Assembly (NCBI GenBank): GCA_041906145.1
Contig: JAYRJU010000004.1
Span: 62,001-126,000 of the forward strand
Reading direction: 5' to 3'
Origin: SHVO01 sp041906145
Lineage (GTDB): Bacteria; Pseudomonadota; Alphaproteobacteria; Rhodospirillales; Rhodospirillaceae
Length of the DNA: 64,000 nt
The notes below the pieces were generated by a model. That model had not been told where the DNA came from, did not search any database, and saw only the letters and a program-made list of their open reading frames with translations. Shown piece by piece: positions 1-8,084 of this stretch. A program made the position numbers and the translations under genes. Position 1 is the first letter of the stretch. Each line of letters starts with the position of its first letter.

Positions 1-1
1 T

Positions 2-778
2 TATTTCGTCGCCGCGGTTCTGGAGATCATATTCATCATCGCGATGATCCCGTTGCCGACGATCTGGCCGAAGGATAGCGACGAAAAGCGCAGTGTTTCA
101 GACCTTTTCGCGGGTTTCTCGTTCATCCGCAAAAGTCCGGTTTTCCTCGCCGCGATCACACTCGACATGTTCGCCGTGTTGTTCGGCGCGGCGGTGGTTC
201 TGCTCCCCATTTACGCCAAGGACATTTTACAAGTTGGTCCGAGTGGCCTCGGCTGGATGCGGGCCGCGCCTTCCGTGGGCAGCATGGTGATGGCGCTCGT
301 CATGACGCGTCTCAAACCGTGGAGACGGCCGGGTCAGGTGCTGCTCTGGACCGTTGTTGGCTTCGGCGTCGCAACGGTGGGCTTCGGCTTTTCGCGCAAT
401 TTTGGGCTTTCGTTGTTTTTCCTCTTTCTCACCGGCGCCTTCGATTCCGTCAGTGTCGTGATTCGCGTGACCATCGAACAGATGATCACCCCGGACGCGC
501 TGCGGGGACGAGTGAGTTCGATCAACTATGTATTCGTTGGCTTCTCCAACGAGTTTGGCGCGTTCTGGAACGGGATGACGGCGTCGCTGTTCGGCCCCAT
601 CGCGGCGGTGATTGGCGGCGGTTTGGGCTCGGTCGTCGTCGTGGCCGCCGTGACGTTATTTTGGCCGGCGCTGCGCAGGATCGGCCCGCTCCATGAACTG
701 ACACCGGCGGAGCAGCCAAGTCTCGCCGCGCAGCTTGAACTGCACCGGCCTGCGGGCCTCGGTGATAAAGGCCCCTAA
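2..778 (+). CDS. MFS transporter, C-terminal part (5' truncated by window edge)
   Basis: The reading frame is open from the first bases of the window and ends at TAA 776-778, so only the C-terminal part (about 258 residues) is present. It shows several hydrophobic helices (for example around IIFIIAMIP, LDMFAVLFGAAVVLLPIYA, FFLFLTGAFDSVSVV) typical of the second half of a 12-helix major facilitator. The spacing resembles the MFS_3/EntS-type exporters (PF05977), with a polar tail after the last helix. Substrate cannot be inferred. It overlaps by 4 bp the end of the convergent YqaA-type gene. Inner-membrane location is expected. Confidence 0.8.
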   Translation, partial: YFVAAVLEIIFIIAMIPLPTIWPKDSDEKRSVSDLFAGFSFIRKSPVFLAAITLDMFAVLFGAAVVLLPIYAKDILQVGPSGLGWMRAAPSVGSMVMALVMTRLKPWRRPGQVLLWTVVGFGVATVGFGFSRNFGLSLFFLFLTGAFDSVSVVIRVTIEQMITPDALRGRVSSINYVFVGFSNEFGAFWNGMTASLFGPIAAVIGGGLGSVVVVAAVTLFWPALRRIGPLHELTPAEQPSLAAQLELHRPAGLGDKGP

Positions 779-1356
779 GCCAGATACTTCAGGGCGACGA
801 AGCCGCCGACCAAAATCAACAGGAATACGAAGAACAGAAGATTGAGGCGCCGTTCGATGAAAGCGCGGATCGGCTCGCCGAACTGACGAAGCAGACCCGC
901 GACGATGAAGAATCGCATACCGCGCGTGATGGTCGACGCGGCGATGAACAGCCAGATATCGAACTGCGCGGCGCCGCTCATGATGGTGACGATCTTGTAC
1001 GGGATCGGCGTCAGGCCTTTGATCAGGATTACGTACAGCCCGAAATCGCGATACCAGTCGTGGAATTTGGCGGCCGTCTCTTGCAGACCGTAAAAATCGA
1101 TCACGGCTTGCCCAATGGTGGCGAAGAGGTAGTAGCCGATGGCGTAGCCAAGGATGCCGCCGAGGACCGACGCCACCGTGCAGACCGACGCGATCAGCCA
1201 GGCGCGGTGGCGCTGGGCGAGCACCATTGGGATCAGAAGGACGTCCGGAGGGACGGGGAAAAAGGAGCTTTCCGCGAACGATACGACCCCCAAAGCGTGC
1301 AGGGCCTTCGGGCGGGCCGCGAGGCGCATCGTCCAGTCGTACAGCTTGCGAATCAT
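775..1356 (-). CDS. YqaA/DedA-family (VTT/SNARE-associated) inner-membrane protein
   Basis: The 193-residue protein has an amphipathic N-terminus (MIRKLYDWTMRLAARP), a segment carrying FAESSFFPVPPDVLLIPM, a Gly-rich helix (GGILGYAIGYYLF), the conserved FGLYVILIKGLTPIPYKIVTIMSG region and a C-terminal membrane helix. The glutamate plus FPVPPDV and the GLTPIPYK re-entrant motif are hallmarks of the YqaA branch of the DedA/VTT superfamily, whose characterised members move lipids (including undecaprenyl phosphate). The exact cargo here is unknown. Start ATG has only a weak upstream AAGG. Convergent with the MFS gene, with stops overlapping. Confidence 0.85.
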   Translation of the reverse strand: MIRKLYDWTMRLAARPKALHALGVVSFAESSFFPVPPDVLLIPMVLAQRHRAWLIASVCTVASVLGGILGYAIGYYLFATIGQAVIDFYGLQETAAKFHDWYRDFGLYVILIKGLTPIPYKIVTIMSGAAQFDIWLFIAASTITRGMRFFIVAGLLRQFGEPIRAFIERRLNLLFFVFLLILVGGFVALKYLA

Positions 1357-1701
1357 CTCTTGGAAACCTTGGGGCCGGATCTGGCCTCTTAACGGCCTAA
1401 GGCGGACCTTTTAGCCAAGGAAAAGCCTCTATCCAAGGCTTTGCGGCCTCTCGGCGGCTGATTTTGCTCCGTTTGCGCGCTTTTAGCCGTCAAATCATGC
1501 GCGTTTCCCGTGTAACACGGGTGCGCGCGGCACTTCGGGCGTTGCGAAAAACCTTCACTCGCCTTATGTTACAACGGTCTACTCGTGATGGGTTGCCCGC
1601 TACACGCTCTCTACGAGAGAGCTCGGAAAGGTCTCACCCGTTCTGAAGTTCAGGCCCGCCCTGCATGAGCACGGCGGACATCTTGTTTGGAGAAAGTGCT
1701 A
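1357..1701. other. 345-bp intergenic region, probable long leader of the cold-shock gene
   Basis: No convincing gene is seen. A 60-codon open frame at 1464-1646 is Arg-rich, lacks a ribosome binding site and resembles random GC-rich translation. The stretch probably holds the promoter and a long 5' untranslated leader of the downstream csp gene, as is usual for cold-shock genes; short inverted elements such as CTCTCTACGAGAGAG near 1608-1622 could fold in the leader. The exact promoter cannot be placed by eye. Confidence 0.4.
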
Positions 1702-1905
1702 ATGGCTACCGGAACCGTGAAGTGGTTCAACGCGACTAAGGGTTATGGCTTCATTCAGCCGGAAGACGGCTCGAAAGATGTGTTTGTGCATATCTCCGCG
1801 GTCGAGCGCGCTGGCATCCAGCGCCTCAACGAAGGCCAGCGGGTGAGCTATGATGTGGTGTCCGAGCGCGGCAAGTCCGCGGCCGGTAACCTCAAGGCTC
1901 TCTAA
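1702..1905 (+). CDS. CspA-family cold-shock protein
   Basis: The 67-residue single cold-shock domain has RNP1 (KGYGFIQ) and RNP2 (VFVHIS) and starts with the usual GTVKWFN strand. It binds single-stranded RNA/DNA and acts as an RNA chaperone in the cytoplasm. An in-frame TTG lies 15 nt upstream, but ATG 1702 is preferred because GGAGA (1689-1693) lies 8 nt before it and the family starts at MATGTVKW. A strong terminator follows directly. The neighbour downstream is an IF-1 paralogue, a pairing I have seen in other alphaproteobacteria. Confidence 0.95.
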   Translation: MATGTVKWFNATKGYGFIQPEDGSKDVFVHISAVERAGIQRLNEGQRVSYDVVSERGKSAAGNLKAL

Positions 1906-1914
1906 GAATTGTTG

Positions 1915-1950
1915 AGAAGGGGGCGGCCTTGAGGTCGCCCCTTCTTTTTT
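1915..1950 (+). terminator. Rho-independent terminator of csp gene
   Basis: A GC-rich stem (AAGGGGGCGGCC paired with GGTCGCCCCTT, short TTGA loop) is followed by a run of six T, ten bases after the csp stop codon. The next gene (IF-1 paralogue) is therefore probably transcribed separately or by read-through. Confidence 0.85.
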
Positions 1951-2032
1951 GTCTGTATTCGGCGGCAGGCGGCCCGGCTCTCTGCCGCCTTGCGCCGTTT
2001 CTGTCTAAGAAGCGCCCCAACGGAGTTTCTCC

Positions 2033-2326
2033 ATGGCTAAAGAAGAATTGCTCGAGTTCGAAGGGGTCGTCACCGAAATTCTCCCTGAGGCACGTTATCG
2101 CGTGCGCCTGACAAATGATCACGAGATCATTGCCTATACCGCCGGCCGCATGAAGAAGAACCGCATCCGTACGCTCGCGGGTGATCGCGTGACCGTTGAG
2201 GTTTCGCCTTACGATCTTCACAAGGGCCGCCTGGTATTCCGTCACAAGGACACTCCGAGTGGCGGCGATCAGAGCAGCGGTCCGCCCCGTGGCGGCAATC
2301 AGCGTCGCCCGCAGCGTCGCTTCTAA
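2033..2326 (+). CDS. infA: Translation initiation factor IF-1 paralogue with basic C-terminal tail
   Basis: Residues 1-72 form an S1/OB-fold IF-1: MAKEELLEFEGVV, RYRVRLTNDHEIIAY, GRMKKNRIR, GDRVTVE, SPYDLHKGRLVFR. IF-1 binds the 30S A site during initiation. This protein is 97 residues, about 25 longer than normal IF-1; the extra tail (PPRGGNQRRPQRRF) is Arg/Gly/Gln-rich and probably disordered and nucleic-acid binding. The csp neighbour suggests a stress- or cold-linked role. It may be a second copy beside a standard infA elsewhere; I cannot tell from this window. Confidence 0.85.
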   Translation: MAKEELLEFEGVVTEILPEARYRVRLTNDHEIIAYTAGRMKKNRIRTLAGDRVTVEVSPYDLHKGRLVFRHKDTPSGGDQSSGPPRGGNQRRPQRRF

Positions 2327-2332
2327 GAACTC

Positions 2333-2364
2333 GCAGCGCCGCGCCTCAATGTGCGCGGCGCTGC
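2333..2364 (+). terminator. Strong hairpin downstream of IF-1 paralogue
   Basis: A perfect 12-bp inverted repeat (GCAGCGCCGCGC / GCGCGGCGCTGC, 8-nt loop) starts 6 bases after the stop codon. It lacks a proper T-run (CGCTAGATCTTT follows), so it may be a weak terminator or a 3'-end stabiliser. Confidence 0.55.
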
Positions 2365-2433
2365 CGCTAGATCTTTCTGAATAATGTTGGCCCGCGTTTT
2401 GTGGACCATCCAATAAAAAACAAGGAGAGCGCG

Positions 2434-2709
2434 ATGACAAAAATCGCAGGACGCATTTACAAACGCCAGCCGCCGAACCCCGTTCAGGCGTTGGGCCGTC
2501 GCCACAAGTATGCCATTGGCCAAACCGTGACTTTGCTGAAGGCCGCCGGGCCGCGTCTGCCGCGCAAGGTGGAAGAAGCCAATACCAACGAATTCGAAAT
2601 TACGCGCCTTCTGCCCGAGCAGGGCCCGGATTTCCTTTATCGCGTGAAGAACGCCTCCACCGCGCAGGAGCGCGTGGTTTCGGAAAGCGAAATCAACCCG
2701 AAGGCTTAA
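2434..2709 (+). CDS. Conserved small basic protein of unknown function
   Basis: A 91-residue protein beginning MTKIAGRIYKRQ and ending SEINPKA. ATG 2434 is chosen because AAGGAG lies 7 nt upstream; a GTG 33 nt earlier has no such site. No signal peptide or membrane segment is present. The central part (GQTVTLLKAA, EFEITRLLPEQGPDFLYRVKN, ERVVSESEI) reads like a small beta-barrel, similar to other short alphaproteobacterial hypothetical proteins, but I do not recognise a named family. It sits between terminators, so it is probably monocistronic. Confidence 0.75.
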   Translation: MTKIAGRIYKRQPPNPVQALGRRHKYAIGQTVTLLKAAGPRLPRKVEEANTNEFEITRLLPEQGPDFLYRVKNASTAQERVVSESEINPKA

Positions 2710-2749
2710 GCGCTCTGGGCTTTTGCCCGATGCGCGCTTGAGGATTTAG

Positions 2750-2780
2750 AGGCGGAATGACCCCGGTCATTCCGCCTTTG
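2750..2780 (+). terminator. Terminator between convergent genes
   Basis: AGGCGGAATGA (2750-2760) pairs perfectly with TCATTCCGCCT (2767-2777) around a 6-nt loop, then TTTG. It ends the 2434 gene and overlaps the last codons of the convergent LysR gene, so it may act on both strands. Confidence 0.7.
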
Positions 2781-3672
2781 CATTTCGGGGAAGGAGCACA
2801 TGCTGCTCCTCCGTGACGACCTTACGGATCCAATCGCGTACGACAGTGACGCGCTCGACGTGTGTGAAATCCTCGTGCATCGATATCCAGAACGAACGTC
2901 GGATCGCGATCTCGTTTTCCAGCACCAATTTCAGCCGCGTGCCTTCGGTCATGAAGGCGGGAAGCACGCTAAGGCCGAGGCCCGCGTCCGCGGCGGCGAA
3001 TTGCGCATTGATGTTCGAGCTGCGGAACTTGACGCGCGCTTGCGGCACCACTTCGTCCAGGTAGCGCAGTTGCGGGGCATATATCAAATCGTCGACATAA
3101 CCGATCAGCGCATGATTACGCAGCTCCGCGACGGTTTTGATGGGCGCCTTGCCCTTTAGATAAGCCGCGCTTCCGTAAAGGTGCAGCATGTAATCGCTGA
3201 GCTTGCCTGCAACCACGCGGCCCACGCGCGGCCGCGAGAGAGTAATGGCAAGATCCGCCTCGCGTTTGGAAATGCTCAGGAACTGCGTGCCTGCCACCAG
3301 TTCGACGTCGATGCCGGGATAGAGGGCGTAGAACTGGGCCATGCGGGGCGCAAGGAAGCGGCTGCCGAAACCTTCCGGCACCCCGACCCTAATCGACCCG
3401 CGCAGCACTTCGTCCTGGCGCCCGACGGCGTTGGCGATGTGGACGCATCGGGATTCGACGTCCTCGGCCATGTGCACGAGCTGCGCGCCCGCCGCCGTCA
3501 GCATATAGCCACCGGGGGTCTTGTTAAAAAGGTGAGCGCCGAGGCGCTGTTCGAGAGCCTCGATCCGCCGTGCGACTGTAGTGTGATTGACGTCTAAGGC
3601 CGTCGCCGCGCTGGTTAATTTGCCGCGGCGCACAACCTCGAGAAAAAAGCGCAGGTCATTCCAGTCATACAT
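2767..3672 (-). CDS. LysR-family transcriptional regulator
   Basis: The 301-residue protein (start at MYDWNDLRFF) has the LysR helix-turn-helix in its first 60 residues (FLEVVRRGKLTSAATALDVNHTTVARRIEALEQRLGAHLF) and a periplasmic-binding-like effector domain after it. A start 57 nt upstream is possible, but the domain begins at MYDWND. It is divergent from mmsA across a 133-bp intergenic space, so regulation of mmsA (valine/propanoate catabolism) is the simplest guess. The inducer is unknown. Confidence 0.88.
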   Translation of the reverse strand: MYDWNDLRFFLEVVRRGKLTSAATALDVNHTTVARRIEALEQRLGAHLFNKTPGGYMLTAAGAQLVHMAEDVESRCVHIANAVGRQDEVLRGSIRVGVPEGFGSRFLAPRMAQFYALYPGIDVELVAGTQFLSISKREADLAITLSRPRVGRVVAGKLSDYMLHLYGSAAYLKGKAPIKTVAELRNHALIGYVDDLIYAPQLRYLDEVVPQARVKFRSSNINAQFAAADAGLGLSVLPAFMTEGTRLKLVLENEIAIRRSFWISMHEDFTHVERVTVVRDWIRKVVTEEQHVLLPRNAKAE

Positions 3673-3805
3673 TGCGAGGTCACGGAGCCGGGAAGGTGGG
3701 GTGTGCTTATTTGCACAGAATATCTGCAAAACATAGCATGGGCTTTATGTTTTCGCCCACTAGAATGCCGCGACTTTTGACAGTCTCTGACCGTAGGAGA
3801 GCTCT

Positions 3806-5305
3806 ATGCGTGAAATCCATCATTTCGTGAACGGCGCGGAAATGCGCGGCACGTCTACCCGCTTTGGTGACGTGTTCAATCCGAACACCGGCGAAGTCCA
3901 GGCGCGCGTGAATTTCGCGTCGAAAGCCGACGCCGCGAAGGTGTTCACTTCCTCTGCCGCCGCCGCGCAAGGGTGGGCCGACACGCCGGCGCCGCGCCGT
4001 GCCGCCATCATGTTCAAGTTCCGCGAGCTCGTGCTCAAGGAAATAGACAGCCTCGCGCATCTTCTGGCGTCCGAGCACGGTAAGGTGCTGGCCGACGCGA
4101 AGGGCGACATCCAGCGCGGCCTCGATGTCGTCGAGTTCGCTTGCGCCATTCCGCACATGCTGAAGGGCGAGTTCTCGGACACCGTGTCCGGCGGGATCGA
4201 CGTCTACTCGATGCGTCAGGCGCTGGGCGTCGTGGCCGGCATCACGCCGTTCAACTTCCCCGCCATGGTGCCGATGTGGATGTTCGCCATCGCCATCGCC
4301 TGCGGCAACACCTTCATTCTCAAGCCCTCGGAAAAGGATCCGAGCGTGCCGATGCGTCTGGCCGAGTTGATGCTCGCGGCCGGCGCCCCTCCGGGCGTGC
4401 TCAACGTACTGAACGGCGACAAGGAAGCCGTTGATGCGATCCTGACCGATCCCGTCATCCAGGCCGTCAGCTTTGTCGGCTCAACCGATATCGCGCGCTA
4501 CATCTACAGCACCGGCACTGCGCATGGTAAGCGCGTGCAGGCCATGGGCGGCGCCAAGAACCACATGATCGTGATGCCGGACGCCGACCTCGATCAGGTC
4601 GCCGACGCGCTGATCGGCGCGGGCTACGGATCGGCCGGCGAACGCTGCATGGCGATCTCGGTGGCCGTGCCCGTAGGCGACAAGACCGCCGATGCGCTGC
4701 GCAAGCGCCTTGAGCCGCGTGTGCAGTCGTTGAAGGTCGGCATCTCGACTTCGAGCGACGCGGACTTCGGACCGCTTGTCACCAAAGCGCATCTGGAAAA
4801 AGTGCGCGGTTATATCGATCTTGGCGTCAAGGAAGGCGCCGATCTCGCGATCGACGGCCGTAAGATGGGCGCGCTGCAAGGTTACGAGAACGGCTTCTTC
4901 ATGGGCGGCAGCCTGTTCGACCGCGTGACGCCGGACATGCGTATCTACAAGGAAGAGATTTTTGGGCCGGTATTGTCCATCGCCCGAGTCAACGATTTCG
5001 ACGCCGCGCTGAAGCTTCCATCGGAGCATGAGTTCGGCAACGGCGTGTCGATCTACACGCGCGACGGCGATACCGCCCGCGAATTCACCCGCCGCGTCAA
5101 CGTCGGCATGGTCGGCGTAAACGTGCCGATCCCGGTGCCGGTGGCGTTCCACACCTTCGGCGGCTGGAAGGCGTCCGCTTTCGGCGATACCAATCAGCAC
5201 GGCACCGAAGGCGTGAAGTTCTTTACCAAGATCAAGACGGTGACGTCGCGTTGGCCCACCGGCATTCGCGCCGGCGCTGACTTCTTCATCCCGACGATGA
5301 AATAG
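3806..5305 (+). CDS. mmsA: CoA-acylating methylmalonate-semialdehyde dehydrogenase
   Basis: The 499-residue aldehyde dehydrogenase converts (methyl)malonate semialdehyde plus CoA and NAD+ to propionyl- or acetyl-CoA, CO2 and NADH in valine and inositol/beta-alanine breakdown. Seen: GITPFNFPAMVPMWM (NAD-binding region), GSTDIARYI, GGAKNHMIVMPDADLDQ, and the catalytic cysteine in GSAGERCMAIS, the family signature; length is typical. AGGAG lies 7 nt before the ATG. It stands alone, facing a divergent LysR gene. The asparagine in GGAKNH and the ERCM context separate MmsA from other ALDHs. Confidence 0.95.
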   Translation: MREIHHFVNGAEMRGTSTRFGDVFNPNTGEVQARVNFASKADAAKVFTSSAAAAQGWADTPAPRRAAIMFKFRELVLKEIDSLAHLLASEHGKVLADAKGDIQRGLDVVEFACAIPHMLKGEFSDTVSGGIDVYSMRQALGVVAGITPFNFPAMVPMWMFAIAIACGNTFILKPSEKDPSVPMRLAELMLAAGAPPGVLNVLNGDKEAVDAILTDPVIQAVSFVGSTDIARYIYSTGTAHGKRVQAMGGAKNHMIVMPDADLDQVADALIGAGYGSAGERCMAISVAVPVGDKTADALRKRLEPRVQSLKVGISTSSDADFGPLVTKAHLEKVRGYIDLGVKEGADLAIDGRKMGALQGYENGFFMGGSLFDRVTPDMRIYKEEIFGPVLSIARVNDFDAALKLPSEHEFGNGVSIYTRDGDTAREFTRRVNVGMVGVNVPIPVPVAFHTFGGWKASAFGDTNQHGTEGVKFFTKIKTVTSRWPTGIRAGADFFIPTMK

Positions 5306-5313
5306 CGATTGGA

Positions 5314-5340
5314 GAGCCCCGCGCTTCACCGCGCGGGGCT
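5314..5340. terminator. Hairpin between convergent mmsA and UdgX genes
   Basis: AGCCCCGCGC (5314-5323) and GCGCGGGGCT (5331-5340) form a 10-bp stem with a TTCACCC-type loop just after mmsA. There is no T-run on either side, so termination efficiency is uncertain. Confidence 0.55.
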
Positions 5341-6766
5341 ATGCCGCTGCGTCCCCGACGAGCCATGTCCGCGCCAGCGTAAGATCGGCGATGAACCGCT
5401 CGGTCTCCCGCGCGCGCGCGGTTTCGTTCGGAATGCGCAGCAGGTACGACGGGTGCACCGTCACCAGGAGACGCGTTCCATCCTCAAGCGCCATGATCCG
5501 TCCGCGTTCCTGGCCCACGGCAAGGGTTTTGCCCGTAACGCCGCGCGCGGCGCTCCCACCCAATGCGACAATGAGCTTCGGCTTCACAAGGGCCCGCTCA
5601 CGATTAAGCCACCAGCGGCAGTGATCGATCTCGCCCGTCGAAGGCGATTTATGAAGACGCCGCTTGCCGCGCGCTTCGAATTTGAAGTGCTTCACCGCGT
5701 TGGTCACATATAGACTCTGACGATCAAGGCCGGCGCGACCTAACGCGTCGTCGAGCACCTTGCCCGCCGGCCCGATGAAAGGTCTGCCCGCTAAATCCTC
5801 CTGGTCGCCCGGCTGTTCCCCCACGATCATCATTCGCGCGTCGAGCGGTCCTTCGCCGCTAACAGCTTGTGTCGCCATGGCGCCGATCGGGCAGCGGGCA
5901 CAGGCGCCGATATTCTCCTCGGCCAGCGGCTCCGTTCGGCCCGGAACGCTCGCGCGGCGACGCGCCTCGGCCGCGGTCATGGGTGAGGGGTCCGTCACGC
6001 CGCCATCGATCATCGCTTGCGCGCGGGCGTTGGCGGCTCTCACGAGGTCGGGAATTTCGGATGACTCCGGCAGATTTCGCCAATATTTTTTCGGCATTTC
6101 CTTCGTCATCGCACCGATCTTCAGGCGCGTCGGGTTGAAGATGCTGCGGTAGTAGGTTCGCCAATGTTCGTCGAAGTGATCTTTTTCGGGAACCGCGTTC
6201 CGCGACGCGCCGGGGCCGAAGACAAGTCGCTCGTCTATCCACCTCACGCTCCGTTCGGGCGTGAAGATGCTCCATTTCAACGAAGCGAACCGCGCGGCGA
6301 AGTGCGGGCTCGCCGCTTCCAGAATGTGATGGTCGGGTTCAAACCAAGCCAGCCATTGCGCTTCCCCATCCGCCTGCACCTCCTTAAAACGCAGAAAAGC
6401 GTGCATTTTATGGATGTCGCGATGGACCTGTTTCGCCATGCGAGATGCTTGCCACACGTCTTCGTCAACCGCGTCGGCCAGTAAATCGGGCTGTTTCTGA
6501 AGGCGAAATAAGAGGCGATACATCAGCGCGAAACGGCTTGGATCGCGATGAAGGAGGACTTCTACCGCAAGCGCGAGAAACCGTTTCGGCACTTTGAAAG
6601 AGGGGGCCGGCGCGTTGTATTGCTTAGCGGTGAGCAGATCGGCGGTCTCACTCGCGATCCGCCATGTCAGTTCGTGTGGTGCGAGGTTTCGCGCGATGGC
6701 GCGGCGCGCCGCGTTCCGCCAGCCTCTAATGTCCGCGGCATGAGCAATGCAGGCGTCATGGCTCAT
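5339..6766 (-). CDS. udgX: DUF4130 / UdgX-type uracil-DNA glycosylase fusion
   Basis: A 475-residue two-domain protein. The N-terminal half (about 60-245) matches the DUF4130/TIGR03915 domain that partners a radical SAM protein. The C-terminal half is a family-4-like UDG: GEQPGDQED at 316-324, VTNAVKH at 354-360, the UdgX hallmark KRRLH (368-372; KRRIH in Mycobacterium) whose histidine forms a covalent bond with uracil-excised DNA, and HPSYLLR at 438-444. C289, C292 and C383 are probable [4Fe-4S] ligands; H360 stands where ordinary family-4 enzymes carry the other cysteine. ATGA overlap with the upstream radical SAM gene indicates an operon. Confidence 0.9.
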   Translation of the reverse strand: MSHDACIAHAADIRGWRNAARRAIARNLAPHELTWRIASETADLLTAKQYNAPAPSFKVPKRFLALAVEVLLHRDPSRFALMYRLLFRLQKQPDLLADAVDEDVWQASRMAKQVHRDIHKMHAFLRFKEVQADGEAQWLAWFEPDHHILEAASPHFAARFASLKWSIFTPERSVRWIDERLVFGPGASRNAVPEKDHFDEHWRTYYRSIFNPTRLKIGAMTKEMPKKYWRNLPESSEIPDLVRAANARAQAMIDGGVTDPSPMTAAEARRRASVPGRTEPLAEENIGACARCPIGAMATQAVSGEGPLDARMMIVGEQPGDQEDLAGRPFIGPAGKVLDDALGRAGLDRQSLYVTNAVKHFKFEARGKRRLHKSPSTGEIDHCRWWLNRERALVKPKLIVALGGSAARGVTGKTLAVGQERGRIMALEDGTRLLVTVHPSYLLRIPNETARARETERFIADLTLARTWLVGDAAA

Positions 6767-7992
6767 AGCAGTCTCAATTGCCGCGCGGCGGGTTTCAAAC
6801 GCTCACGCAGATCCGCCGCGTCGGTCAAAGCGCCGGGGCTCCAATCGGCACATACGATAAATGGGCGGATGGTCTTAAGGGACCGGCAGAGCTTGGTAAG
6901 ATCGACCATGCGTAATTTTCGGTACCGGCGGATTTCCAGGATACGTTCCACGGTTCGTACGCCGAGCCCCGGGACGCGCAGAAGTTTTTCCTTTGGCGCC
7001 GTATTCACGTCGATGGGAAATCCTTCCCGGTGACTGAGCGCCCATGCCGTTTTGGGATCGAAGGCGAGATCGAGCATTCCATCTGGTGCGGCCGCGCTGA
7101 TCTCGTGTGCGGCGTAGCCGTAGAAACGAAGCAACCAGTCGGCTTGATAGAGGCGGTGTTCGCGCATGAGCGGCGGTGCGGCGGGGGGAAGCAGGCGGCT
7201 TGCATCGGGAATGGGACTGAACGCCGAATAGTAAACGCGCGACAAGCCGTAGTTCGCGTAGAGCGTTTGACTGGTCGTGATGATCTCCGCGTCCGTCGAA
7301 GGCTCGGCGCCCACGATCATTTGCGTACTTTGTCCGGCCGGCGCAAACCGTGGGGCCTTCGGCGCGGCTCGCGCATCCTCGCGCGCGGCATCGATATGCA
7401 GGCGCATTGTGCCCATGGCCTTGCGAATGCGCGCGGCGTCTTTTTGCGGCGCAAGCTGGGTCAAGGCGCGGGGCGCAGGGAGTTCGAGATTGATCGAAAG
7501 GCGATCCGCGTATTTGCCGGCCTGCGCCAGGAGCAGAGGATCTGCGTCGGGAATTGTCTTTAGGTGGATATAGCCGTGAAATCCGTGTTCTTCGCGCAGA
7601 GACCGGGCAACCGCGACGACCTGCTCCATCGTGTAATCGGGGTTTTGGATGATCCCGGATGAAAGGAAGAGCCCCTCGATCATATTGCGTCTGTAAAAAC
7701 CAAGGGTCAGTTCGACCACCTCCGCGATAGTAAAGCGGGCCCGTGGGACATTGCTCGAGACCCGGTTGACGCAGTAATGGCAGTCGAAGTTGCAGTAGTT
7801 GGTGAGCAGTACCTTCAGGAGTGATATGCAGCGTCCGTCGGGCGCATAAGCATGGCAGATCCCCATGCCTGGGCTGGTGGAGCCAATGGATGTGGAATCG
7901 GCCGTCCGCTTTTCCGACCCGCTCGACGCACAAGAGGCATCGTATTTGGCGGCATCGGCAAGAATACTGAGTTTTTCCAGCGTACTGAGCAT
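6763..7992 (-). CDS. Putative DNA modification/repair radical SAM protein (TIGR03916 type)
   Basis: A 409-residue radical SAM enzyme: CNFDCHYC (C-x3-C-x2-C, about residues 67-74) binds the catalytic [4Fe-4S] cluster; GICHAYAPDG and FLSSGI follow family patterns; a helix-hairpin-helix (LLRVPGLGVRTVERIL) near residue 340 suggests DNA contact. Its gene is typically paired with the DUF4130/UDG partner, as here with a 4-bp overlap. Reaction unknown. ATG 7992 is preferred over a start 51 nt upstream because the upstream codons would run through a perfect LexA box. No good ribosome binding site precedes it, so a very short leader is possible. Confidence 0.87.
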   Translation of the reverse strand: MLSTLEKLSILADAAKYDASCASSGSEKRTADSTSIGSTSPGMGICHAYAPDGRCISLLKVLLTNYCNFDCHYCVNRVSSNVPRARFTIAEVVELTLGFYRRNMIEGLFLSSGIIQNPDYTMEQVVAVARSLREEHGFHGYIHLKTIPDADPLLLAQAGKYADRLSINLELPAPRALTQLAPQKDAARIRKAMGTMRLHIDAAREDARAAPKAPRFAPAGQSTQMIVGAEPSTDAEIITTSQTLYANYGLSRVYYSAFSPIPDASRLLPPAAPPLMREHRLYQADWLLRFYGYAAHEISAAAPDGMLDLAFDPKTAWALSHREGFPIDVNTAPKEKLLRVPGLGVRTVERILEIRRYRKLRMVDLTKLCRSLKTIRPFIVCADWSPGALTDAADLRERLKPAARQLRLL

Positions 7993-7998
7993 GTATAT

Positions 7999-8013
7999 GT
8001 TCTTTTTTTGTTC
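7999..8013 (-). promoter_or_regulatory. SOS (LexA) box, GTTC-N7-GTTC
   Basis: On the + strand GTTC (7999-8002), seven T, GTTC (8010-8013); on the gene strand GAAC-A7-GAAC. This is a perfect match to the direct-repeat LexA operator of alphaproteobacteria. It ends 6 bp upstream of the radical SAM start codon, placing the radical SAM-UdgX operon under DNA-damage control. Confidence 0.75.
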
Positions 8014-8084
8014 TATTTTAAACGGGGGCGCAAAAGGTCGCAACGCGAAAAAGCGTTCGCGGCGCAGCCGTGGGGAGAGCGCGG

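Noticed and set aside
1464..1646. 60-codon open frame upstream of the cold-shock gene
   Set aside because: Arg-rich random-like composition, no ribosome binding site, lies in the probable csp leader.
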